Below, piece after piece: positions 1 through 12,600 of a stretch of 64,000 bases of DNA (position 1 is the stretch's first letter; the number at the start of each line of letters is the position of its first letter). The notes beneath the pieces are model-generated. The model made no database searches and was not told the DNA's origin. It saw nothing but the letters and a program-made list of their open reading frames with translations. Origin of the DNA: Ptychodera flava. Lineage: Eukaryota; Hemichordata; Enteropneusta; Ptychoderidae. The position numbers and the translations under genes are program-made. Location of the stretch: NCBI RefSeq assembly GCF_041260155.1, contig NC_091930.1, forward strand, positions 3,867,907-3,931,906, given 5' to 3'.

Positions 1-270
1 GTTTGTTGTTCTTCTCCCCAAAGCATGTTGAGATACGCAGTATTCAGCTTGTCAACTCAGTCTGTACATGTGTAAAAAGCTTTATTTTATCAGTGACAAG
101 TGAATTCTGGTTTGCATTAAAATTCAAATGTAAAAATAAAAGTGCATTTAAAATTACAGACGCCGTGTTGACAGGCTAACTAATGAGTGTTTTAAGGTGC
201 TTTGGGAAGGAGAACAAAAATTTGCAATTGGTACACGAAACCTGCTGACCCTGCAAAGTTACATTGAAAT
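1..270 (+). mobile_element. MITE family D (CTCCCCAAAGCATGTTGAGA), left-truncated by the window
   Basis: The sequence from TTCTTCTCCCCAAAGCATGT through the inverted end near 205-225 matches copies at 1011-1390 and 17010-17265. The internal block TATTCAGCTTGTCAACTC is shared by all three. No protein is encoded. It lies in the intron before exon 418-660. Confidence 0.6.
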
Positions 271-417
271 TGAAACAATCAACAGTGACAAGCTACCAGT
301 TTGGCCTAGAGTGACTGGTGCCATAAAAATCTCTGTTTCACAGCTTTACAGTATTTTTCTGACCCACAGCCAGTGGCAACCCCCCATTTAATAGTATCAT
401 TATTGTTCCCCTTGCAG

Positions 418-660
418 GAGAACCAAATTGATCGACAAGCTGAGCTGGAGGTAAAACATCTTGAAGATGAAGAGAAAATCAAGAGAGACATTGAAGCAGA
501 TGGGGAAAAAGCCAACAAGGAGATCGACTCGGAAATGGATGATGAGAAGAAGCGGCTGATAGCCCAGAGGGATGCAGAGTTTCAGAAGGAGATGATGTTG
601 AAGAGAAAACAGATGGGTGAGGAGGAGTATGAGAGGTTGATGGAACAGCACAGACTGGAG
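418..660 (+). CDS. Coiled-coil gene, first visible exon
   Basis: The acceptor is CTTGCAG ending at 417 and the donor GTGAGC begins at 661. The 243 bases encode 81 residues in phase 0 at both ends. The product starts ENQIDRQAELEVKHLEDEE and continues as charged helix through KKRLIAQRDAEFQKEM. Acidic and basic residues alternate on a three-to-four spacing, as in single alpha-helices or coiled coils. Confidence 0.85.
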
Positions 661-3600
661 GTGAGCAGCTGTTGTGATAAACAATCACACCCTTCAATCC
701 CACACTTTAGTCTGGCACATTGTTTTTTTTCTGTGGCAAGTTTCAACTGCAAAAGCTGTGTTTCTCTCAGCTCCATCTGAAGGCATGTGGATGGTTCAGC
801 ATATAACGAAGTAGTAGTAAATCTGTTGCTTTCATTATTGACTTGACTGTCATAATTTTAAAAGAGCAGGAGCTGATAAAGAAAATAGGGATACACATAA
901 TATGGACCAATTCTATTGGCGCTGCTAGGAAAATATTTACTTTGTCATTTTGATGGTATGATCTGCATGATAAGTTGAATTAAAGTGTCATTGATGCTAA
1001 CTTTTGATAATTGTTTTTCTTACTTGTTTTGGTTTTAATGTCGACAACAGTTTCTTGTTCTACTCCCCAAAGCATGTTGAGATACACAGTATTCAGCTTG
1101 TCAACTCCGCCTGTACATGTGTAAACTGCGTTGCAGTTGTCAACATGTGAATTGTGGACCTGACTAAAATTCAAATCTAAACAGTGAATTTGATTTTCCA
1201 CACACAGACGATGTGTTGACCTGCCAAATAATAGGTATTTCAACATGCTTTGGAGATTTGAACAAGAACTTGCAGTTGACCTCCAAAACAAGAATACTGA
1301 AAGATTGTAGTTTACAAGAACATGCGTGTGGGAGTAGAACGAGAGCATGCAGTTGACATACAAAAGAAAAATAGTGAAACAATCATCAAGAGTTACAACT
1401 AACCTCCTTTTTACCTTGTGTATAACCAGTGATTTTAGCATATTAAGGTAGTATGGGTCTCGAAAGTGAAAGACTTAAATACCCAATATTTTGCAACAGT
1501 TGAAATGCAAAATGGCCGTCACCCCTGTGTTAATCTGTGGGAGCAAATAAAATTTCTGGATTTTCAAAAAAACTAAAATGCTGAAAGTTTTTCTTTCTCC
1601 AAGAGCTTTAAAGTGAGCCCCCACAAGTGGTAGATCAGAGAAGAATTGTAGAAATTTGAGATCCTGAATATCTCTCCCCGAGGCGCATTCTACCTTAATG
1701 ACAGAAGTGATATTTCATTTTGAATCAGCAATATTGAAAATTAAAGAAACTGTACAATTGCTTATGTCAGTACACAAACATGAGTATTGCTTTCAGAATT
1801 TTAATTTCCTGTTTCTATCGTCCATTCACCCCGTGAATTCAAACTCATCAGATGGCACGCCTTGCGGACAATATGGAACAGGAAAAGATGAGACAGAAGA
1901 AAGTATTGGAAGACAGACTAGCCGAGAGGAGGAAGAGGCAGATAGCCAGCCTCAAGGACAAACAGGAAGCTGAAATGGGCAGGGAATTGGCCAAGCAACA
2001 GATGGAGAGAGAACAGGTTCTGGAAAAACAGGTGTGTGCATCGTCACAGCTGTATTTGTAGACTTGAACCATTGGTTAAAATAAAACAAAATACTGGCAG
2101 ACATTGATCATTAACAAGAACCATTTACTGAATGCCAATTCTTGTGTAAACCGGGTTCATTTGCACAATTATAAAAGTTTCTTACACTTAATAATCTATG
2201 TACATCTGCATGCAATATCACATGAACATTCTTTTATGCTAATGAACAATGTATAAATACACATTATAAATATTTTTTGTGAATATATATGCTTATATAT
2301 TACATGCTTATACAAACACACATACCCACATACATCATCCATCCATCCATCCATATATACATCCATACGTGCTCACACACATACATACATACATACATAT
2401 ATGCATGCACGCCGGCATGCATACAATACATACATAGGTAGGTTCGCACTAGTAAACCCATGCAAGTTTTAATGCATGGAAACTGCCTTAAGAATAAGAT
2501 GGGACAGGCATGACACATATGAAGGTTTTATTCATCGTATTTTCTAATCGTGACAAAAGGTCAGAATGCATGAATAGTTGCCAGGGTAACCATCCCATAT
2601 TTGGTTCCCGCAAGCAATTTTTCCCATGAGTGGTCATTATAAAATGTGTCAATCTTCAGGTGGCAATATTTGTGAAAATGCCTACTTGTGAATTTACTGC
2701 AAAAAAAAAACCGAAATGGCAAAATTTTCTCCCAGCTGTCAATAATGCCCTTTTTCTTCCTCTTCCTCCTCCTTGTCTGTGCAGATGAGGGGCAAAGAAC
2801 GAGGAGCAATCCAAGAGGAGGCTAAAGAAGGAGGAGGCAGCGTAGAGCAGATGGTCTACAGAGTCTTGAGACAGAGACATCTCAAAGAAACTGTCAATCA
2901 GGTAAAGCTGTCAATCATGGCAAATAAAGACTAGGGAGAGAAATCTTATCTGTTATAAAATTCACAGATTTCTTTTTTTGAAATTCAATGTCATGCACTG
3001 ACTTAGAGCTTGTTCAGGTGATAAGAGAGTTTATGTGATATCGCTTCTATTTTTTTTCCACTTTTGCAGCTTGATACCGGTACATTTTGAAAACACAACA
3101 CATGATAGAGATTGACCAGTTGGCATTAGAAGAGGGAATTTAGGTCCATGTGACTATTATCTAATTCATCATGTACAGTACCCTAAATAACTGGGTGAAA
3201 GGTTCTTTACGTAAACAACAAGTTATGATCTCGATTTTCTTTCACCACTTTCTGCAGCAATTGTGCCGTTTTCTGCAAAAGCAGCTGATTTCTAGTACAT
3301 TCAACAATTTTCCAGGCATGCATGTTTTTCTCAAATTTTCACAGGCCTCCCTCACAAGGTTAAATTGTCTATTCCTCGTCAAAAAAGAGACCACTTTTCA
3401 AACAACATTAACTCTTATCCTAATGATTGGTCCGAGTGTTCATTTTAACTTCCTAAATTAAGTATACTCAAGGATGATTTTCCATATATATGCACTGTGA
3501 ATAAACTTTCCCGGTATTGATTAATGGAGTAAAAGTGTGAAATAACACCCAAAACTATTCCTTAAGGAGGCCAAAATGACTACTCAACACGCATTAGGGT

Positions 3601-6600
3601 ACACCAGTCAGTTGAAAACAACAGCAAGTTGAAAACAAAGTCATAATTGTTGTTGACTATATCACAGTCACTGGCTGGCACTTACCTCTTTGTTTGAAAA
3701 GCCTAAAAATACAGACAATGGCAAGTTAAAATGTAATTATTGAGGTATCTGTAGAGTAGTGGATCCACGGTTATGGATGGGTTAATGTCCCTTTGACCAT
3801 AATGGAATAGAAACATATCCCCATCAGTTTAACCCTTCCACCCCCATTTCACTTTCTAGAGGACCAACTTTAACATAGAAAACAATGGGGTTGGTTCAAA
3901 CCACGGTGGTGAAAGGGTTAATGCACCTTGGGGACAGTTTCTCTGACTCTAAAAGTTTACAAAACTTTCCTGGTCTGCTGTTTGTTTGTTTGGGTTCATT
4001 TTGAAGCCTGATGAGTGACTGAAGTTTTCACAATTGTGTTGTTATGAAAATATAAGATTACATTTTTACCCATATTTATGCAGGGCTCCTTACATTTAAG
4101 TTCAAAACACCCTACTGTACTTCCACCATTTCCCAATAGTTTGAACGATCATTCTCAGGGTTGTGCAGGGCACTTTTGATGAAAACTTTTTTCAACTTCA
4201 GGAGGAGCAAATGAAACGTGACAGAGCAGCGGCCATAGCGGAGGCCAGGTCCAAGATGGCCGACCAGAGACAAACGGAGCGTGAGAAACTCCTGGCCGCC
4301 CAACAGCAGGAAATAATGGACCTGGTGACCAACCCAGGTGATATGACGGAAGAGGAGTTAGCTGACAGAAAAGAGGACCTCCTTCGCCAACACAAGGTAA
4401 ATCGACAAACTCAGAAAAAACAAAACAAAAATGTGATTGTGAAATGCAGCTGATGTAATGACAGATTTTGTAGTCTGTATTGATAACAAGCACAGCATTT
4501 ATTTAGATGGTGTCTCGATTGTGTCCACATTATACAGGGTTTGCCCTGGCTCAAAGAAATGGGAAGGTAGTGAATTTGCATACAAACTCACACAATGTTA
4601 CAATTATGAAGTGTTAATGATTCGTTTCACAGTGAAAGTTACTAGTAGATGATTAATACAATCTAAGTGTGGTACAACAATTACCACAACTGTGCTTTCA
4701 GCTGGCAAATGCACCAGTGAAATGACAAAATGCAGAGGGGCAGCCTGCCTCTCAAACCCAAACCTCTCCCCCACCCCTGTCAAGAATTCTGTTATATTTA
4801 CATTATGTCTGCATTGTGTCCTTATCATATTTTTACATTGTGTCTACATTGTATGTACATTGTGCTTATGTCATGTCTACATTGTATCCACATTGTATTT
4901 ATATTGTGTCCTCATTGTATCTACATCGTACCGGTACTTAATAAGTATAAGGTAGATGCAATGTACACACAATATAAATACAATGGGGTATGTCTACATT
5001 GTATCTACACTATGTTTATATTGTGTCTACATTGTATGTACATTGCATTATATTGTCTATATTGTGTTTTCAAAGTATGAACCATCTGGCACATCATGGG
5101 AAGTGCCTAAATAAGTATTTCTCGTAATTCATTAGCCATAAAAACTAACAAAACAACTTTGAGGTTACAAGTCATCAGGAAATTACATTTGGACTTTCAC
5201 AAGGTCATGAAAAAAATCATTTGAATTGACACTTCTGTTCCTATACTAAAGTAATGACTGTGACACTGTGGCAGGTGACCTTTCGTCATGTCAACAACAG
5301 ATACCCGGTATAAGGAACTGAAAGACTATGTAAAATAAAATATGCCGTAAATTTCACATGTTCTGGTTTATGTATGTATAGTTGATATTTTATTTACTAT
5401 TTATTTTTATAGAAAAAAATAAATAAATTAGTACAAATTTATATTTATGTGGTAACATTGGTAGGTTTTATGGTGCTACAAAAGTTAGTAAATCTCTCGT
5501 CTGATTGGCTCCTTCTGGAACAGAATGTGTTAATTGCTTAAATTTGAAATACATAAGAATGTAGCTCACATAACTTATGTAAGATTACCAGATTTCTCTT
5601 TGATTCTTGAACAGCTTTGTAACTATTTCAGAGTAGCCACCCAGACCATGCAAAGCCGAGTCACGTTTGATTTTGGCAGGGTTTAGTCTCATACTCTGTA
5701 GGTTCCACTCAGCACACCTTAAGGATATGGATCAGAAAATCATCTACACTGTCCTCACTAGACGCCAAAACACGAAATAATCATTCCTTTTCCTTCTCTC
5801 TACCCTCATTTTTACAAAATACAGAAACAACTGTCGGACTTCGATAAGATAACCGCACAGAAGATTGAACAGGCTGAGAAGGACATTCTGCCCGGCCTGG
5901 ATGTGAAACACGCTCATGAGAGGCTGGCTTTGAAAGAGAAACAGCTGAGAGAGCTGGCAGATGCCATGAGAGATATGTCGCCTGCAGAAGAGGTACTTAC
6001 GTGTGTTTGATCTAAAGGAAACACAGCTTTTTTCATGGCAATTTCCTGTGCCATCATTTTAATACCTTTAGGCTTAATTATCTCACTTGAAGCCAGATGT
6101 GTTCACGTCCATATGCTGCTGGAGTTTTATGTTTTAATTTGCTCGCTGGTAAAATGCTTAAATGAGAGATTTGACTTTAAAAAAACAATGTTTCCTTGTA
6201 TCACCAAATGTTTTGTTGTCTTCATCTGGTTATTTTCACCTTGATATATTTAACAACTTTCAATAGGAGGGGTAAAAGTTATCAAAAATAAGACTTCTCT
6301 GAAGAGTGTATGGAGGAAAAATAGAACCCCCATAAAAAGCTACATTTTTTTCGGTGGTTTAATTAGGAGTGGCCCTGGTGTGTTATGTAACTGAGAGCAT
6401 GTAGCTGATTAAATGTAAACAAGACTATGTCAAGCCCTGCTGTGTTGATGTTGTAAAATTGCTGATACACCTCGATTAAAACAACACCTTGGCCAATTAA
6501 GTTTTGCAGCTTGAATGATTTTGAGTGTAAATGGAATTCATATGGTTGTTTATTTATCTATTTATTTATGTATTTATGTATTTATTTACTTGCTAACTTA

Positions 6601-9600
6601 TCCAGAAACTGGTCAAAAAGTACACTGATGAGGCTAACAAGGCTGCGGCAGACGCCAAAGGTTCCGAGAAACCAAGATGAGAGAACTGAAGGATCAGATG
6701 GAAAGAATCAAAGCAGAGAAACGAAAACAAGATGAAGACAGGAGAAGAAAGATGCAAGAGGAACTCAGTAAGATGAAAATCAGTTTTTTCTTTCATATTG
6801 AGATCGATGACAGCCAACCAACTCTGTTGAAATTTTGTTAAGGTAGAATGCGCCACGGGGACAGATATTCTGACTTTAAAATTTAATCAATTCTGTTCTG
6901 ATATACCGCTTGTGGGGCGCATTTTAAAACTCTCTGTCTAAGAAAGTTTTCACCATCTTAGTTTTTCAAAAATCAAAAATTTTATTTTTCCCCATAAAGT
7001 TAACACAGGGTTGGTGACCGTTTTGAATCTCAAATATAGGGAAATCTCAGGTAATTTGTCTCTCTAGTACCAAATTTTTCACGGTGACCCCGATTTTTTT
7101 TCTTGATTTGGTAAGAGAATGGTGGAAAGTTTCATTGAGGAAAGTTTTAGCGAAACTTTTGAGTCTCCCTTTACGCGTTCTACCTTAAAAGTTGACAAGC
7201 AGATGGCTGGAGTTTGTGAGTGGGCATTTATAAATTAGGATCAGGAACAGTTTCTGCTGAAGAACTTTTGATTTGAAGACTTTTTCAGTTAAATCTGTCA
7301 CTTAAATCTGTCACTCATATTGTAGTCTCTAAGTTGCAAGTCAGTAGCTTTTGAGTATTGTGGTATAACATGCTTAGGTAGAGTACCAGACTTACAATCA
7401 AAGGATGTAGTGAGTTGGAAACCTGGAGCAGACTCACTATCAGAGGATGGTGAATTTGAGACACAATGATTGGTGTTGTGGCCTCTAGCAAGACTCTTAA
7501 ACTTACTTTTTTATGCTCAATTTGGTAATCTGTGATAGGGTACCTCAAGTTGTCTTCTGGGTTGTTTGATGGTGGGGTGAAAAACAAAAACGAGTTCGAA
7601 AACTCTGAAACATTAGATTTAACAAGCAAGTCCCCGTTTAGTCTTGAAATGTTCGCCAATGCAATAGATCACCATTCTTCACTCGCTATCACTAGTACAT
7701 ATATGTAATGAATTGGTCAAAATCTTGTCGTGTACTGTCTTAGTGTGGTGTATTGCTGGGTAATGCAAAAAAAATGATAAAAATTTGTTCTAATTAAATT
7801 CAGCGTGCCATGTTTATGTAAGTTCAATTATGTTAAATCGTTAATCATGCTTAGGGCTCTGGAGGACGATATTCAGAGACAGGCACAGAAGGACGAACAG
7901 CGATTGAAAGAGCGTGAGGCCGAGCGTGAACAACTGCGTCAGCAACAGAAGGAAGAGAGGGAGAAGCGTCTCAAGGCAGAACTTGCCGGGGAAAGCGACG
8001 AGGCAAAGAAAAAGGTAAAGACACAAAGTGTATCAAAAGATATACTTGATGTTATGAATGGCATCTAACACGGTTTTTTTGGCAAGTTCTTTTGTTTCTA
8101 TTCATCAGCCCCACTCAAATATGTTTTTAATTTGACTAATACTCCTACATTGATGATGATATTGACTTGTAATCATGCATTGCAGACTAAAGCATTGAAG
8201 TCAGTATCATCGTGAAGGCTAACCTACAGTTTCTGTCCAACATTGTAAGGTGCTTGTCCTAATGAAAAGATATGTGGAGAATTAGGAGAAAAGGTTAATA
8301 AAGCGAAATGCTTGAATGCCGAGCATAGTTGAGCAAAGATTTGGTCTACAGCTTTTCAATTATTCCTCAAAATGGACTGTTTTATTCATGAGCTAAGTGT
8401 TACTTTAAAAATTGACTGATTCACATTTATTAGAAGAATGATTGTCACCCTTGCTCAATGAATTACTGTTATTTCACCATGACATGTGAGAAATAGGTAG
8501 GCCCCGAGGTTGAGATGAGAAAGTGCTTTTGAAAGTGAGCATGGCTCTATTCCTTAAAAAATAATTTTTGTTGAAAGGCTTTCTTGTTGACGTTCTCAAA
8601 TAATTTGGAGGTTTCTTCATAATTTACCTTGTATCTAACATATACAGTGTTGCCCTTAAGGCAATATATTAATCCTCTTTCTACCAGGCTGTGTAGACAA
8701 ACCATAGAAATAAATACTAGAGGATTAAAGGTAGTGTAACACAAAACCAACACACTTTTGAGTGCAATATTTCTTTTCAAAGACAATGTGAAAACTTCCT
8801 CATATTACATACTTTAAAGAAGCAGAGAATCTGCTGTTCAGTATGGATGATGACTGATGGAGAGGGTACATACATATATGGGTGTACAACCTCAATTTTG
8901 ATATTAATGATAGAAATTAACATAGATTAAAAACTTGATAGTGCTTTACAAAATTTAGTATCTAATTTGAAAAAGAAGTAAGTGTATTAAAAAGCAGCAA
9001 TTTTTTTCTGCATGGTATATTTTCATTCTTATATGGCAGGCGTTGAAAAACTTCAGCTCGGGCATCATCAATATTACCGTCATGAGTACAGTCCCTTTGG
9101 TGGGCAACAGATTGTGATCTTTCCCTTGCTGGCTCGTGTTTTTATTTAATTAACAATCCTTATGGGTGTTCTAATTTTATCTTATCAGCCAGTGCCTAAC
9201 ACTCGAAATTGCATTTCTCAGTTTTCAAAGTATGAATAGGGTCCTTGTCTTGGCAGCAGTACCAATTGATGTGCACTTACACAAAGTTCTTGAAAATTGC
9301 ACTAGGTTTGACCAGAAACACTGCAGCAATTGCACAGGGAGAAGAAAAAACTGATTTTTTGAGTTTATTTATTAAATTTGACTATCACATGATCCTTATG
9401 CAACAATGATTATAAAATACAAATTAGAGCATTTGCCAATATCTGAGCTTTCAGAAAATATATAACTACTGGAAGCTCACCTGTGAACAAAAAATTCAAT
9501 ATTTATAGGGGTCCAATGCTTGTTGTGGAACCTTGCAATTCAATGGAAATAATGGTTTGCAATTAGTGTGAATGTAGATGCATAGAATAGTGGGTGTATC

Positions 9601-12600
9601 GCATAAAGAAATATGTCACCATAAGACACAAATGACGAATGCGCAGAAACTGAAAAACAAATTTTAAGAAGGCCTAAATTGCTACCATTATCAGTCTTTT
9701 TAATGACATGACTTATATAACAGGGACATATTCATGTGTAGGATCTACTTGAAGGTTCTCTAATTGACTTGTTTTTGCCTTTGGTATAAAAAAGCACTCC
9801 TTAGGGTATTGAAAGTGTGTTTCCTGCATGTTAGCGATCAGCATGCTTGCCTACAGAGTTGTAGACAGCCACTATAGATACACCAATAAAAGAAATCCAA
9901 GGATAGACATCTCTCATTACAAGCAGCTATAGCCCTAAACCACTGCTACATAAATGATACATGGTGCTCTCACGCTGTGAAATTTGAAATGAAAGTAGAA
10001 ATCTGGACAGGTAACTTTGAAAAGTACTGTTTAAGGAAAGTAGCACCTGTCATGATAATTTTTTCCCACATACTGTCCGCCCTTTACCCCTCATTTTGAT
10101 CTTAACAAACCAAAGTCGTAAATTATTGCCCCCTGTACATCAAACATAATATTGTATAATTTCACTTTTCTAAGTTTCTATTCAGGAATATATCTGTCAT
10201 TGGTCGTAACTGTAAATCTAAGAATTTAGCAGGTACGCCAAAAAAATTTAATTTGTTAATGCTGGAAACCAAAATCTGAATGCTAAATGTGTTCTAATAA
10301 ATACTGAATAATTGTTCTACACAATGAATTTACTTCATTTGAATTTAAACAGGAACTTCCCCTATAAAAGCCGAATTATCGTAAATCTGTGCACATGTAA
10401 AAAAGCCACGCTAATGATCGGATGTACGAATTTTGGTCCCAGAGTCACATAATTTTGCCATATTTCAGGTGTTCATTGTCAATGAATCTTGCATATGATA
10501 TCTATGAATATATAGCGACGAAACTTGAGTTGAAATAAACTGGAAAAATGTTCTGCTTTTTGTCGGAGAACGCATTATGTTTCAAAATGTGTTCCCCGTA
10601 CGACCATTTGACCCCTCTTTGCATATGTCCCAAAAGTGCCCATCATGATTATTCGAATTTATCATATAGGTCAAAGCGATGCTGTGAGAATTTAAAAACT
10701 CCCGCCCAGTGTATGCAAATGGCTGCACCATCAGTAATCCCTCAATTGTGCACCCACAGTCCTGTAACTTCCCGTTTAAGTCAGTGTCACAAAGTATTTT
10801 GGATCAGTTTCAGAAGAAGTCAGAGTGATTTTTGACAAAATATCACTTACGACGTTCTTGCACTGACGAGACAATATCTGCACTGGGTTGTAATTTCAGC
10901 CTTGGTTTACTGGTCAAAAGTCGTAACTACTGTAATAATAATGCTGATTTTTACACCGTAAGCTGTTCACATGCTGCTTATAGCACTGTGTCACAGGAAG
11001 TTGTCTCTACAAAAGTGACATTTTAAGTATTGACACTGAGTCCTAGAATTTCTAAAGCATTAAGTCTTTGAAATGTGCCAGAAAATGAAACTTAGTTCCA
11101 AAATGACAATGAAATTTTTGAGGCTCATGACTTTTAGAAAATTATGAGTTGGTCATTCTTGATATCTAAAACTGATGTATAAAAATGATACAGTGCAATA
11201 ACGATAGTTTGAAAATAGTATTTTGAACTTGAAAATTTCAGGAAAAGTGTTTGAAAGCCAGTATATTTTAAGTTGCAATGAGTGTATGGAAATTGTTGTC
11301 AAGGATGAAACATAAAACTTAGTTTATCAACTGGAATCGATAGCTGAAAATATGCCAGTTTCTCTCTTTGCAAGAATTGCAAGATAAAGGGTTGTGATGT
11401 CATCAATATTTCCATTTATAAACTTCTATAACATCCCCACTCACAGAAAATACTGGCTGACCACGAGGCTGCCATGAAGGCTTGGGACGAGGCCCAGAGG
11501 AAGGAGCAAGCCAAACAGAATGCAGAAACGATGAGGAAACTCAGAGCCAGACGCAACAAGAAGCAGCGGGCAGAACTTGCCAAGATAGAACAGGCGCACA
11601 GCAATGCTGACGAGGTCTCCTCCAGACAAGAACTTGATCAGTTGAACATCATTCAAGCTAAAAGTAAGCACAGTCTCTAAAGAAGTATGCATCTGGGAAG
11701 GGAAAGACTTTATTTTTGCTGACCTTATCCTTCAGGAACATCTAAATCATTCTCTTTCAAAATCAAGAATAAAAATCAGACATCATCTTTGAAAATTTTG
11801 GTCCCAGAGAAACAAGTTACCTTAAATTTACCAATGTGTGAAATTCAAAATGGCCGCCATCTCTGTGTTAACTCTAAGGAAAAAGGGAAATTTCAATATT
11901 CAACAAAATTAGCGTGTGTACTACCTTAATATTTCTCCTATAAGTACATGTTTGAACAGTTCGTGTGTGGTAGGATGTCTGTTGCTGCTTACAATTTAAC
12001 CATGAGTAACCATGGAACAGAAACTAGTCTTATAATATCCTGAATGTAGAAGAGTCATTTTCCATAATTGTTTGTACCTACATCCCACGTCCAATTTACA
12101 TCCTGCTTTCTGCCTGTACTGGGGCAATATAGTGTTATTGGTGATTCCAACCCAGGGGGACAGAAATCACTCTCCATTGTAGACACCTCCATTTTTTCAT
12201 GACTAATATCGGATGCAATTATTAGTTATTATATATATATAACCTCTTGTCTGCCATGAAGTAATAAAACAGCTATTCCACAGAGTGACTGACCAGGGAT
12301 TTAGATTATTTTTTGTACGTATAAACATCATACAGTTCAGTATTTGACATTATGGCTGCCTTTCTTCTAAGACCTTGCTTGTAGCCAGTTTTGTTTTGCT
12401 GGCTTAAGGCCACCATCCACATCCTCATCGACCACTATTCAGCATTGAGGTAGTACTAGCCTCAAAAACTAAAAGGCCATTCTTTGCTCTAACCTTTTGG
12501 AAGGAAATTTTATGAACCATTCTTTTTTGGAATCAAGAATGAAAAAGAGTAAACTTAACCCTTTCACCACCATGGTTTGTCCCAAATCCATTGTTTTCTA

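Noticed and set aside
980-1441. 153-codon minus-strand frame
   Set aside because: It lies almost wholly inside a family D MITE, and the other copies of the element do not keep it.
6661-6676. A 16-base GT...AG stretch that could be read as a tiny intron at the frame break
   Set aside because: Far below any known spliceosomal intron length, and removing it does not restore the coiled-coil frame.
10548-11026. Two adjoining plus-strand frames of 95 and 64 codons
   Set aside because: The first lies in a family E MITE and is not kept in the second copy; the two frames do not join by splice sites.
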